From Bacillota bacterium (GTDB taxonomy: Bacteria; Bacillota; Clostridia; Christensenellales; Aristaeellaceae): DNA of 7,945 nucleotides. Shown one piece after another: positions 1-5,995 of the stretch (its first letter is position 1; the number at the start of each line of letters is the position of its first letter). The translations under genes and the position numbers were made by a program. A model generated the notes under the pieces. That model did not search any database and had not been told where the DNA came from. It saw only the letters and a list, made by a program, of their open reading frames with translations. The stretch covers positions 1 through 7,945 of the forward strand of contig JAEZTD010000187.1 of assembly GCA_023443705.1 (NCBI GenBank), given 5' to 3'.

Positions 1-2
1 CC

Positions 3-620
3 AGTATTCTGACCGGCTTTATTACCGAGCTGACTGTGCTACGGCTGGTACAGCCCGATTGCGCCGCGATCGGGCATCCTGAGCAGACGGGTACGGCGGA
101 GGTTAAAAATCCACTGCCAAAAATGTCCGGTTTCAAAAGCTGGTTCAATACCGTGACAGACGATTTTGGATTCAACATGATCGTTGGACTGCTGTTGGGC
201 GGCACGCAGGTCATGAATCACAACGTGATTATCGCGCCCACCACACTTTCTGGAATTGTGATCTCATCGATGATCATGGGCCTGATCGTGACATTCCGAA
301 TGGCCTATCCCATCGCCAAGAGTATGCGGGCTCTGCGTCTTGAAGGCCAACTGCCCGTGTTGAAGCAGGCGAACCCCGCAATAAGCCGTCTCCCGGCATC
401 CCCTGGAAAGTTGGCGGCGCTACTTGCGCTACCGATCATGTTGCTGTCGCTATTGGTTTTCTGGTCGGTTTTGACCTTCTTCGGTTTTAGTGTGCTGAAC
501 TTTTTCCAGTTTTTTGTGATCCGCACGATCTACGTGGGTCTACTTTCAAAAGCGATGGTGAAACTGGCGGTCGCCCGCTATGTGCAGCCAGAATGCGCGG
601 TCAACGTTTCCGCCGGATAA
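3..620 (+). CDS. Polytopic membrane protein, C-terminal part (5' end outside window)
   Basis: The frame is open from the first bases, so the gene probably starts upstream. A GTG at 36 is possible, but no convincing ribosome binding site precedes it and the residues before it look coding. The visible 205 residues contain about four hydrophobic segments. Two follow the FGFNMIVGLLLGG region and two lie in the LLALPIMLLSLLVFW to VIRTIYVGLL region, so this is an integral membrane protein. The extreme N-terminus of the visible part (ITELTVLRLVQPDCA) resembles the C-terminus (SKAMVKLAVARYVQPECA), which suggests two tandem copies of a roughly 170-residue membrane unit. This arrangement recalls DUF2798-like small membrane proteins, but I cannot assign a family with certainty. 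The stop lies 22 bases before the phosphotransferase start, so the two may be co-transcribed. Function unknown. Confidence 0.75.
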   Translation, partial: SILTGFITELTVLRLVQPDCAAIGHPEQTGTAEVKNPLPKMSGFKSWFNTVTDDFGFNMIVGLLLGGTQVMNHNVIIAPTTLSGIVISSMIMGLIVTFRMAYPIAKSMRALRLEGQLPVLKQANPAISRLPASPGKLAALLALPIMLLSLLVFWSVLTFFGFSVLNFFQFFVIRTIYVGLLSKAMVKLAVARYVQPECAVNVSAG

Positions 621-642
621 CACTCTGGAAAGGTGATCAGAG

Positions 643-1440
643 ATGAGCGACTGGGAACATTTTGAAGAGAAATACGGAAAGCCGATTGGACGCGGCGCGC
701 AGTGCCGTGTTTTCAGGTGCGAGGATATTGCTTATAAGGTACTCAGCGAGGGACACAACCTGACGGAGGTTCTGCGGGAATCCTATGCGTTGGCCCTGGT
801 GGAAAGCCTTGGCGTACCCACCTCCAACCTCGAAGGTGTCTATAAGGAAGCGGGCCATATCGTGATCGCCATGCGGTATGTCACTGGTGGCGAGCTGATG
901 GAAACGATCATCCAATGCATTGAACGAGGCGACATGTCGGCGGCGCTTGCCCATATCGACCATATGGCAAGTATACAGATTCAGATGCATCATAAGCCAG
1001 TGCGGGGACTGGAAAGCACCCGTTCGATCTACCGCAGTCATCTTGAAGATGGCTCCAAAATGCCGGCGCATGTCAGCGTCCGAATGCTGGGTTTGCTGAG
1101 CAGCCTGCCAGACGGCGACAGGCTTTGTCACAACGACTTTCATCCACGCAATATACTGTATGATGGCAGGAAATATACCGTGATCGACTGGGATGCCGCG
1201 GCAATCGGCGATCCGGCGGGCGACGTGGCCCACAGTTATACTGCCACACTGATCAGCAGTAAGCCGCTGGCTGACGCTTATCTCGAGTCGTATCTGTCTA
1301 AGAGCGGTATGAGTCGTAAACGGGTGGAGCGGTGGATCCCGTTCCACGCGATGGTACTCTATCAGGTTCTGAAGGACGGGCCGAAAGAACTGATCGACCC
1401 CTTACGCCCCTTCCTAGCAGACCTGCTATCACCACAGTAA
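643..1440 (+). CDS. APH/choline kinase-family phosphotransferase
   Basis: A 265-residue cytosolic kinase-fold enzyme of the aminoglycoside phosphotransferase family (APH, Pfam PF01636 type), which transfers a phosphate from a nucleotide to a small-molecule hydroxyl. Residues 15-25 (IGRGAQCRVF) form a glycine-rich nucleotide loop and the lysine of AYKV (residue 32) fits the ATP-phosphate contact. The catalytic loop CHNDFHPRN has Asp165, His167 and Asn170, and the metal-binding Asp182 lies in VIDWD. All key residues are present, so it should be active. The ATG is preceded by AGGTGATC (631-638), which is complementary to the 3' end of 16S rRNA and fixes the start. The substrate is not evident: the family includes antibiotic kinases, choline kinases, homoserine kinases and fructosamine kinases. 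Resistance should not be assumed. Confidence 0.9.
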   Translation: MSDWEHFEEKYGKPIGRGAQCRVFRCEDIAYKVLSEGHNLTEVLRESYALALVESLGVPTSNLEGVYKEAGHIVIAMRYVTGGELMETIIQCIERGDMSAALAHIDHMASIQIQMHHKPVRGLESTRSIYRSHLEDGSKMPAHVSVRMLGLLSSLPDGDRLCHNDFHPRNILYDGRKYTVIDWDAAAIGDPAGDVAHSYTATLISSKPLADAYLESYLSKSGMSRKRVERWIPFHAMVLYQVLKDGPKELIDPLRPFLADLLSPQ

Positions 1441-1860
1441 GTGTTTCATCCATATACCTAAAGCGTATCTCCGCCCCGATCTGCGATTTATTCGAGCTAC
1501 AAGCGGGATGTGCAGCCGATGAGCACCGGCTCCACTGAAATAACTGATGTCGCGTCTTAGCGCTGTTGGAAAACAATGGCGCCGATTTCTTTGGCGTGGA
1601 TAGCTGGATCTGGCGTTTTCTCAATGGCGGGCTACGAGAGTAAGATCGTGGCAATCGAATGAGCAGCAGAAAAAACGAAACTCACGCTCGTCTCGGTATA
1701 TGCAAAATAACACATAAGCAGCGATGGTTGGCGGTTTGGAAATTTACTGAACAAGCAATTTCCCGAAAGACGTATTCCGTTCCGTGAATTTAATTGTAAG
1801 ACCATTGATGCACGAATCTCTTCGAATTACGCTACATCGATAAAAGCGAAAAGCACCCGT
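1441..1860. other. Gene-poor spacer with a possible decayed coding fragment
   Basis: No complete gene is visible in these 420 bases. On the plus strand, 1548-1643 reads as 31 codons ending in TAA (residues LLENNGADFFGVDSWIWRF, then a short tail). It has a protein-like composition but no start, no ribosome binding site and a stop codon just upstream, so it could be the C-terminal remnant of a lost gene. No obvious terminator follows the phosphotransferase stop at 1440. The remainder is AT-rich and shows no convincing RNA or repeat. Confidence 0.4.
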
Positions 1861-1891
1861 TGACATCCTCTGACATCCCCTGAGATCACCC
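1861..1891 (+). repeat. Left TGACATC cluster: three 10-bp tandem repeats
   Basis: Three consecutive 10-mers are seen: TGACATCCTC, TGACATCCCC and TGAGATCACC. They are spaced by exactly one DNA helical turn, so a protein could contact all three on one face. Bases 1875-1891 (ATCCCCTGAGATCACCC) recur in inverted orientation at 2335-2351 with one mismatch. Candidate roles are arm-type sites of a tyrosine recombinase, an operator array, or the end of a mobile element. No protein is assigned. Confidence 0.6.
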
Positions 1892-1935
1892 TTATATGCA
1901 CTCATGCAAAGTATCTCTGCTTTTTCCGGTCGTTT

Positions 1936-1971
1936 GATGTTTAACATCTGACGCCAAATCAGAGATGTTAA
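1936..1971. repeat. Nested palindromes (GATGTTTAACATC; TTAACATCT...AGATGTTAA)
   Basis: Bases 1936-1948 are a near-perfect palindrome, GATGTT-T-AACATC. Bases 1941-1949 and 1963-1971 form a second, 9-bp perfect inverted repeat around a 13-base loop. The two share an arm, so only one can form at a time. There is no T tract on either side, so it does not look like a terminator. It could be a dimeric operator or an RNA structure. The half-site resembles the TGACATC/GATGTC words elsewhere in this spacer. Confidence 0.45.
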
Positions 1972-2009
1972 TCGTGACATTCTTGCCATCAAAATGACCT
2001 TAAAAAAGC

Positions 2010-2033
2010 AAAAAACCGATGTCAAACATCGGT
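2010..2033 (-). terminator. Intrinsic terminator of the tRNA-Ser-half transcript
   Basis: Read on the minus strand, a 7-bp stem (ACCGATG paired with CATCGGT, 2027-2033 with 2015-2021) closes a 5-base loop and is followed directly by six U residues. After GC, a second run of six U residues follows. This is a standard Rho-independent terminator. It lies about 40 bases past the point where the tRNA-like sequence breaks off. Its orientation matches the promoter at 2137-2165. Confidence 0.8.
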
Positions 2034-2074
2034 GAAAAGCCCGTTTTTGCTAGGTTTTTTGGCTCCCGTTAGAC

Positions 2075-2113
2075 TTTCAAGACCAGCGCCTTCAACCACT
2101 CGGCCATCTCTCC
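2075..2113 (-). pseudogene. tRNA-Ser(UGA) 5' half, 3' half missing
   Basis: Read on the minus strand from 2113, the sequence matches a bacterial tRNA-Ser(UGA) base for base as I remember the consensus. It has the acceptor 5' strand GGAGAGA, TG, a D arm opening GCCGAGTGGTTGAAGGC, the anticodon stem 5' strand CTGGT, and the loop CTTGAAA with anticodon TGA. After the loop the expected ACCAG strand is replaced by GTCTA, and no T arm, acceptor 3' strand or CCA follows. The bases GTCTAACGGG after the loop faintly resemble a tRNA-Ser variable arm entering the T stem, so an internal deletion is one explanation. Replacement by a recombination event at the anticodon loop is another. It cannot form a working tRNA. 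Confidence 0.85.
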
Positions 2114-2136
2114 AAGAGATAAAACCAGCATTAGCT

Positions 2137-2165
2137 ATTATAGCGCGGTTTTCGGGCAAAGTCAA
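2137..2165 (-). promoter_or_regulatory. Consensus housekeeping promoter for the tRNA-Ser half
   Basis: On the minus strand, TTGACT (2165-2160) and TATAAT (2142-2137) are separated by exactly 17 bases. This is a near-perfect sigma-70/sigma-A promoter. Transcription should begin around 2131, about 18 bases before the tRNA 5' end, as expected for a tRNA gene. The promoter is intact although the tRNA is broken. Just upstream (2176-2222 on the plus strand) lies a G-rich stretch with five runs of three or more G. Confidence 0.85.
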
Positions 2166-2317
2166 TGCCCAAAATGGGGGTTTGGGCGGTCTGATGGGGT
2201 GTTTTCGGGCGGTTTTGGTGGGCTCGGACTGATTTGTGCCGAGAATGGTGGGTTCAAATCGCTGATTCCAATTTAGGTGTAAAGGTGCAAAGGAGCAGTG
2301 ATATACGAATAAATAAT

Positions 2318-2351
2318 GATGTCATCAGATGTCAGGGTGATGTCAGGGGAT
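2318..2351 (-). repeat. Right TGACATC cluster, inverted relative to the left cluster
   Basis: On the minus strand the word TGACATC occurs three times, read as GATGTCA on the plus strand at 2318, 2328 and 2339, at spacings of 10 and 11 bases. The outermost copy lies in ATCCCCTGACATCACCC (2351-2335), a 16-of-17 inverted match to 1875-1891. The two clusters face each other across about 430 bp containing the tRNA-Ser half. That is the geometry of recombinase arm sites or of element ends. No recombinase gene is present in the window. Confidence 0.6.
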
Positions 2352-2471
2352 ACTTAGCGCGAAATTTCGTTCATTCCTAGGTAGTGTCCTGAAGCAGTTT
2401 ATGTGCTAGAATTATGCGGTAAGGATCCAGATTCATATCACTGAAATGACGGTAGGTAAAAACCATCGATG

Positions 2472-4007
2472 TTAGAGGATGTCGTGTTTGACCGATTGAA
2501 TGTATTCGCTCGGGGTAATACCCGCGCTCTTTCGGAAACACTTGCTAAAGTAGTTCGCATCCTCAAACCCTACGTCTCGAGCGACACAGGAGACGTTGAC
2601 CGCACCCTGCTCGAATAAGAGGCGAGCCTTTGCCATACGTTCTCTGGAAATATACTCATTGATGGTATAGCCAGTATCCTTCTTAAAAGATACGCAGATG
2701 TAGCCATAGTTCAGAAATAACTTCTCCGCGATCTGGTTGATCGAGAGGGTTCTGTCTGAAAGGTGCGCAAGGATGTATTCGACAACGCGCTGAGAGACAT
2801 CGCCCAGATTGCTTTTTTGTGTCTCCAGCTGGATCATGCCATCCCGGTATAGTTCTCGAGTCCAGTCGCAGAAAGCCCAAACTGACTGGAACTGCTCCAT
2901 TCGGTCGAGGAGTGCCACGTCTCCGTTAAGGATCATGCCTACATCGACGTTCTGCTGGTTCAGGATTCCCACCATCAGCGACATCAGTTCGAGCGCGCTG
3001 AGCACCAGTACGTCGAAGCCCACATGGCGCTCGTACAGCGTTTGATAAACCCCCCTGATAATCTCCTCAGCCTCCTCCACTCTTGCGGAGAGCACAGCGC
3101 TCTTCAGCCGGTTCTTCGCATCTTGGGTCACGGTGGCCGCTGAATCCACCGAGCCAGTACCTGATAGCTCAGAATAAATGAAGTGGTTCTTGAGCGCAAT
3201 GCGGGCTTCGTTATAGGACAAGCAGATCTGCCCGAAATCCTTGTAAACGCGGCCGATACCCACCTCCGGACGACCTAACTGCGCTTCCATCCGGCGGGAC
3301 ATCTCAGCCGCAAGCATATTCATTTCATCGCTGGTACGGGGATCGGCCACAACAGCCAGCCGATTGTTGGCTTCCACAAAAACTCGGAAGCGTATAGGCA
3401 GACTGACGGTGAGCAATTGATCCCGAATACGGTCAGCGTCCTCCGCGCGTAGATGGTTCCGGCCTGCAAATAGGGCCACGCAATGATGATTATACTGAGA
3501 AAACATCTGCTTGAGTGGTTCAATCTCAACATTGGACAGCTGCGCGTTGACTAGGTCGTTGAAGCTTTTATCCATCCGAAGCTTCTCCGCCTGGTGTATC
3601 AGTTCGTCTGCCTTGCTACGGTTTTGACGCTCCCTATCTAACTTCTCTTTTTCCCTCAGCAGCACTTGCATTAGTTCCTGAAAGTCAACCGGCTTTAAAA
3701 CATAATTGCTTACGCCCAATGATATCGCGTGCTGCGCGTACTTGAATTCGTCATAGCCGGTCAGGATCACGTAGCGGCATGCGGAGCCCGTTTCCTGCGC
3801 CCGCCGGATCAGCTCCAGTCCGCTGATTATGGGCATGTTGATATCCACGATGGCCACGTCCGGCTTTTCCGAAAGGATCAGCTCAAGCCCGCTCTCCCCG
3901 TCGTTTGCGTCGCCGACGACGGTCATGTCGTTTTCCGCCCAGGGCATGTTGGCCTTGAGCGCGCTGCGGAAGTAGAATTCGTCGTCAACAATGGCGATGT
4001 GAAGCAT
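2472..4007 (-). CDS. YesN-type response regulator, REC plus AraC-family DNA-binding domain
   Basis: A 511-residue cytosolic transcription regulator and the partner of the adjacent histidine kinase. Residues 1-120 are a receiver domain with acidic pocket Asp8/Asp9, phosphoacceptor Asp55 (VAIVDINMP), Thr83 and Lys105 (LKP). A charged, probably coiled-coil linker covers about 117-150. Residues about 165-285 resemble the CdaR/YesN GGDEF-like middle domain (EVGIGRVYKDF, SYNEA). Residues about 403-511 are an AraC-type double helix-turn-helix, with ISINQIAEKL-type and VARDVGFEDANYFSKCF helices. The start at 4007 is chosen because AAAGGAG sits 8 bases upstream and the receiver fold begins at once; an upstream in-frame ATG at 4064 would lie inside the kinase gene. 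Only 4 bases separate it from the kinase stop, so translation is probably coupled. Base composition drops from about 59% to 45% GC near codon 90. It probably activates the divergent importer operon. Confidence 0.93.
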   Translation of the reverse strand: MLHIAIVDDEFYFRSALKANMPWAENDMTVVGDANDGESGLELILSEKPDVAIVDINMPIISGLELIRRAQETGSACRYVILTGYDEFKYAQHAISLGVSNYVLKPVDFQELMQVLLREKEKLDRERQNRSKADELIHQAEKLRMDKSFNDLVNAQLSNVEIEPLKQMFSQYNHHCVALFAGRNHLRAEDADRIRDQLLTVSLPIRFRVFVEANNRLAVVADPRTSDEMNMLAAEMSRRMEAQLGRPEVGIGRVYKDFGQICLSYNEARIALKNHFIYSELSGTGSVDSAATVTQDAKNRLKSAVLSARVEEAEEIIRGVYQTLYERHVGFDVLVLSALELMSLMVGILNQQNVDVGMILNGDVALLDRMEQFQSVWAFCDWTRELYRDGMIQLETQKSNLGDVSQRVVEYILAHLSDRTLSINQIAEKLFLNYGYICVSFKKDTGYTINEYISRERMAKARLLFEQGAVNVSCVARDVGFEDANYFSKCFRKSAGITPSEYIQSVKHDIL

Positions 4008-4011
4008 TTGG

Positions 4012-5763
4012 TTAGCTCCTTTCGGAAGGTTCCGGCTGGCGCAGCGGGATGGCGGGGAAGGCAAGTCGGACGGAGGTGTACTCCCCGAGCCTTGAATCCA
4101 CAGCCACCTTCGCCCGCCCGCCGCAAAAGAGGTTCAGCCGCTGGATCACGCTGATCAGCCCAAAGTGGGCGGATGCCTGCGCCTCCTCCGGGTGCTCGAG
4201 CGCCGAGCGCAGTTCCTGAAGCCTGGTTTCGTCCATGCCCTGCCCGCTGTCGTACACCTCGAAGACCGCCTCGTCACCGGAGAGCACGCCCGATACGCTC
4301 AGGATGCCCCGGGGGCGTTTGGCCTTGAGGCCGTGGTAGATCGCGTTTTCCACCAGCGGCTGCAGCGTCAGCTTGGGGATGGCAAAGGTCAGAAGGTTCG
4401 GGTCCACCGCGATCTTGTAGTCCATGAACTCGATGTAGCGCAGCTTTTGAAGCATGAGGTAACTGTCGGTCAGCTGGACCTCCTGCTCTATGCCGATGAT
4501 GTCCGAGCCGCTCGACAGCGAAATCCTGTAGAATTTCGCCAGCGACAGGATCGCGCCCAGCGCCTCCTTGCTCATGCCACATTGCACAAGGCTTGAGATC
4601 ATCTCAAGGACGTTGTAGAGAAAGTGCGGCTTCACCTGCTCCTGCAATAGCTGCAACTGCAGCTTACGCTTTCGCTTCTGCTCGTCGATCTTCTGCTGCA
4701 TGAGCTCATGGATGGTGTCCAGGAACGTATTGAACGCGCTGCCCAGCTGGCCGATCTCGTCCCCCGAACGGACTTTATATCGAACCGAAAGGTCACCCCC
4801 GGTGGCCAGCGCCACCACGCCCTTGAGCTGCACGACCGGCCTTGCGAAGAACCGCGCGATGGCGAGCGCCGCGATCAGCGCGAACGCAAGCCCCCCCAGG
4901 CCCATCAGTACGATCTTGGAGTAGTATATGGCCAGCTTGCCGCTGATGGAGTCAAACGACGAGATCATGATGAACTGTAGCTTCATGTGGGGGAACATCT
5001 GCGTGGTGACGACCTTCTTCTGGCCCTCCACCGGCACGATGGCGCTGACATCCTCCATCAGGAGCGTGTAGGAGATCTTTGTGAGGTCAAAGAGCGGCAT
5101 ATAGAAGGGCACTTCTTTGCGGCTGGCGACGACGCACTGCATCGCATCGACCACGTACAGGTCCCCATCGGTCTTCTGGATCAGGCTGCGGATGTACCCT
5201 GTTTCCATGAACTGCACCACGTAGCCCAGGTGGACGTTTTTCTCGTCCCGGATGGGCGAGATCAGCGCCTGCACGCGGTGCTGCGCGCCGGAGCCCACCT
5301 CCTCGATGGTGATGGGGTCGGTCCACATTACATTGTCGGGCGTGAGCTTGCGAAGGAGCGACGGGTTGAAGCACCAGGAGAGGCGGCCGCGCGTCAAATT
5401 GGTTTCGCCGATGAAGCGGCCCTCCGGATCCATCAGCGAGATCGCCGCGATGCCCCGAAGCCGCCCGGAGAGATTTCTTGTAATGGCGCTCACGTCCGCG
5501 GGGCGCTCTGAAAACGCGCTGCGCACCTCGGGCATCGAGCCGATCAAAAGGGCCGCGTCCTCCACGGAGGCGCTGTATTGCGTCAGGATGGTGATGAGTT
5601 CGTCAATGGTGCGCAGGTCGCTCTGCCGCTTCTGCTCCATCAGGGAATCCGTGGTGATGCGGTTACTGAAAAACGTGAAGGCGAGGCTTGGGGCCATGAG
5701 GAAGAGGAAGATCACCACAAACACCTTCAGCCACAACGACTGCCTGCGCCTTGCCATCCGCAT
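4012..5763 (-). CDS. YesM-type sensor histidine kinase (HPK7/LytS-like), HAMP-containing
   Basis: A 583-residue membrane-bound sensor kinase that autophosphorylates on histidine and passes the phosphate to the downstream response regulator. A first membrane segment spans about residues 11-32. An extracellular Cache-like sensor region of about 240 residues follows, then a second membrane segment (about 283-304) and a HAMP linker (about 305-360, with GDEIGQLGSAFN). The kinase core has the phosphorylated His380 in QVKPHFLYN, the N box LVENAIYHG (Asn473), the G1 box DSGQGM (505-510) and the G2-like HFGLISVIQRL. All are typical of YesM proteins. Two nearby ATGs (5763 and 5757) are both possible; AAGGGG lies 3 and 9 bases before them respectively, so the inner one may be used. 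The kinase is transcribed away from the sugar-binding protein gene, an arrangement typical of carbohydrate sensing. The ligand is unknown. Confidence 0.93.
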   Translation of the reverse strand: MRMARRRQSLWLKVFVVIFLFLMAPSLAFTFFSNRITTDSLMEQKRQSDLRTIDELITILTQYSASVEDAALLIGSMPEVRSAFSERPADVSAITRNLSGRLRGIAAISLMDPEGRFIGETNLTRGRLSWCFNPSLLRKLTPDNVMWTDPITIEEVGSGAQHRVQALISPIRDEKNVHLGYVVQFMETGYIRSLIQKTDGDLYVVDAMQCVVASRKEVPFYMPLFDLTKISYTLLMEDVSAIVPVEGQKKVVTTQMFPHMKLQFIMISSFDSISGKLAIYYSKIVLMGLGGLAFALIAALAIARFFARPVVQLKGVVALATGGDLSVRYKVRSGDEIGQLGSAFNTFLDTIHELMQQKIDEQKRKRKLQLQLLQEQVKPHFLYNVLEMISSLVQCGMSKEALGAILSLAKFYRISLSSGSDIIGIEQEVQLTDSYLMLQKLRYIEFMDYKIAVDPNLLTFAIPKLTLQPLVENAIYHGLKAKRPRGILSVSGVLSGDEAVFEVYDSGQGMDETRLQELRSALEHPEEAQASAHFGLISVIQRLNLFCGGRAKVAVDSRLGEYTSVRLAFPAIPLRQPEPSERS

Positions 5764-5995
5764 CTTCCCCTTCGTAATAACCTACCGGTCCCCTGATCCA
5801 AATTGTGCCGGAGTGCTGTACGTTGACCCTTCCGATATTATACTATACAAAGGCGTACGCACCGCAAGGGTTTCAAGCCGTATTTCTTTGAAAAACAAAC
5901 AAAATTACCAATCACCAAATAATTTTCCGTTGCGGTTTGGCCAGTGAACCTGCTATTTTGGTTTTGTAGTTTTCCGAAGTAAAGGAGTGGCTATC
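5764..5995. promoter_or_regulatory. Divergent control region between sensor kinase and binding-protein genes
   Basis: These 232 AT-rich bases must carry promoters for both operons. Minus strand: TATAAT (5842-5837) with a weak TTGCGG about 19 bases upstream, a candidate kinase promoter. Plus strand: TTGACC (5823-5828) with TATACA (5844-5849) at a 15-base spacing, a weak candidate for the importer. The weakness of the -35 elements fits dependence on an activator such as the adjoining AraC-type regulator. Possible half-sites are the CCAAA/TTTGG words at about 5909-5965, but I see no convincing paired operator. AAAGGAG (5981-5987) is the ribosome binding site of the binding protein. Confidence 0.5.

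Larger units (their letters stand above)
2010..2131 (-). ncRNA. Predicted ~120-nt small RNA starting with half a tRNA-Ser
   Basis: A consensus promoter, a tRNA-Ser 5' half and an intrinsic terminator lie in order on the minus strand. Together they define a discrete transcript: about 18 nt of leader, 39 nt of tRNA-like sequence and about 65 nt of unrelated 3' sequence ending in a U tract. No open frame with a ribosome binding site is obvious inside it. The leader word ATCTCT can pair with AGAGAT of the acceptor 5' strand (plus-strand 2106-2111 and 2115-2120), which would cap the RNA end with a small hairpin. The RNA may be a functional non-coding RNA or only residual transcription from a broken tRNA gene. 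Promoter and terminator are seen directly; the function is inference. Confidence 0.4.

Noticed and set aside
1298..1654. 118-codon minus-strand frame over the end of the phosphotransferase
   Set aside because: Low-complexity arginine/serine/proline-rich translation, antisense to conserved coding sequence, with no ribosome binding site.
1744..2025. 93-codon minus-strand frame downstream of the half-tRNA, where an integrase might be expected
   Set aside because: Its start lies inside the terminator hairpin, there is no ribosome binding site, and the residues show no recombinase motif such as the R...H-x-x-R...Y set. It crosses the TGACATC repeats.
2032..2232. 66-codon plus-strand frame
   Set aside because: It runs antisense through the half-tRNA and its promoter, so its openness has a different cause. 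No ribosome binding site or protein family is recognisable.
1861..2351. CRISPR array
   Set aside because: The repeats are 7-10 bp with no spacers of constant length, and no cas gene is present.
2381..2420. GGTAGTGTCCTGAAGCAG resembling an insertion-sequence end
   Set aside because: No inverted partner, target duplication or transposase is present in the window, so the resemblance alone is not enough.
2455..2475. CATCGATG followed by a T run as a terminator for the response regulator gene
   Set aside because: The palindrome has no loop bases, so it cannot fold as a hairpin in RNA.
4165..5511. Several plus-strand frames of 74-174 codons across the kinase gene
   Set aside because: They are mirror frames of GC-rich kinase coding sequence, rich in H, R, D and V, without ribosome binding sites or domains.
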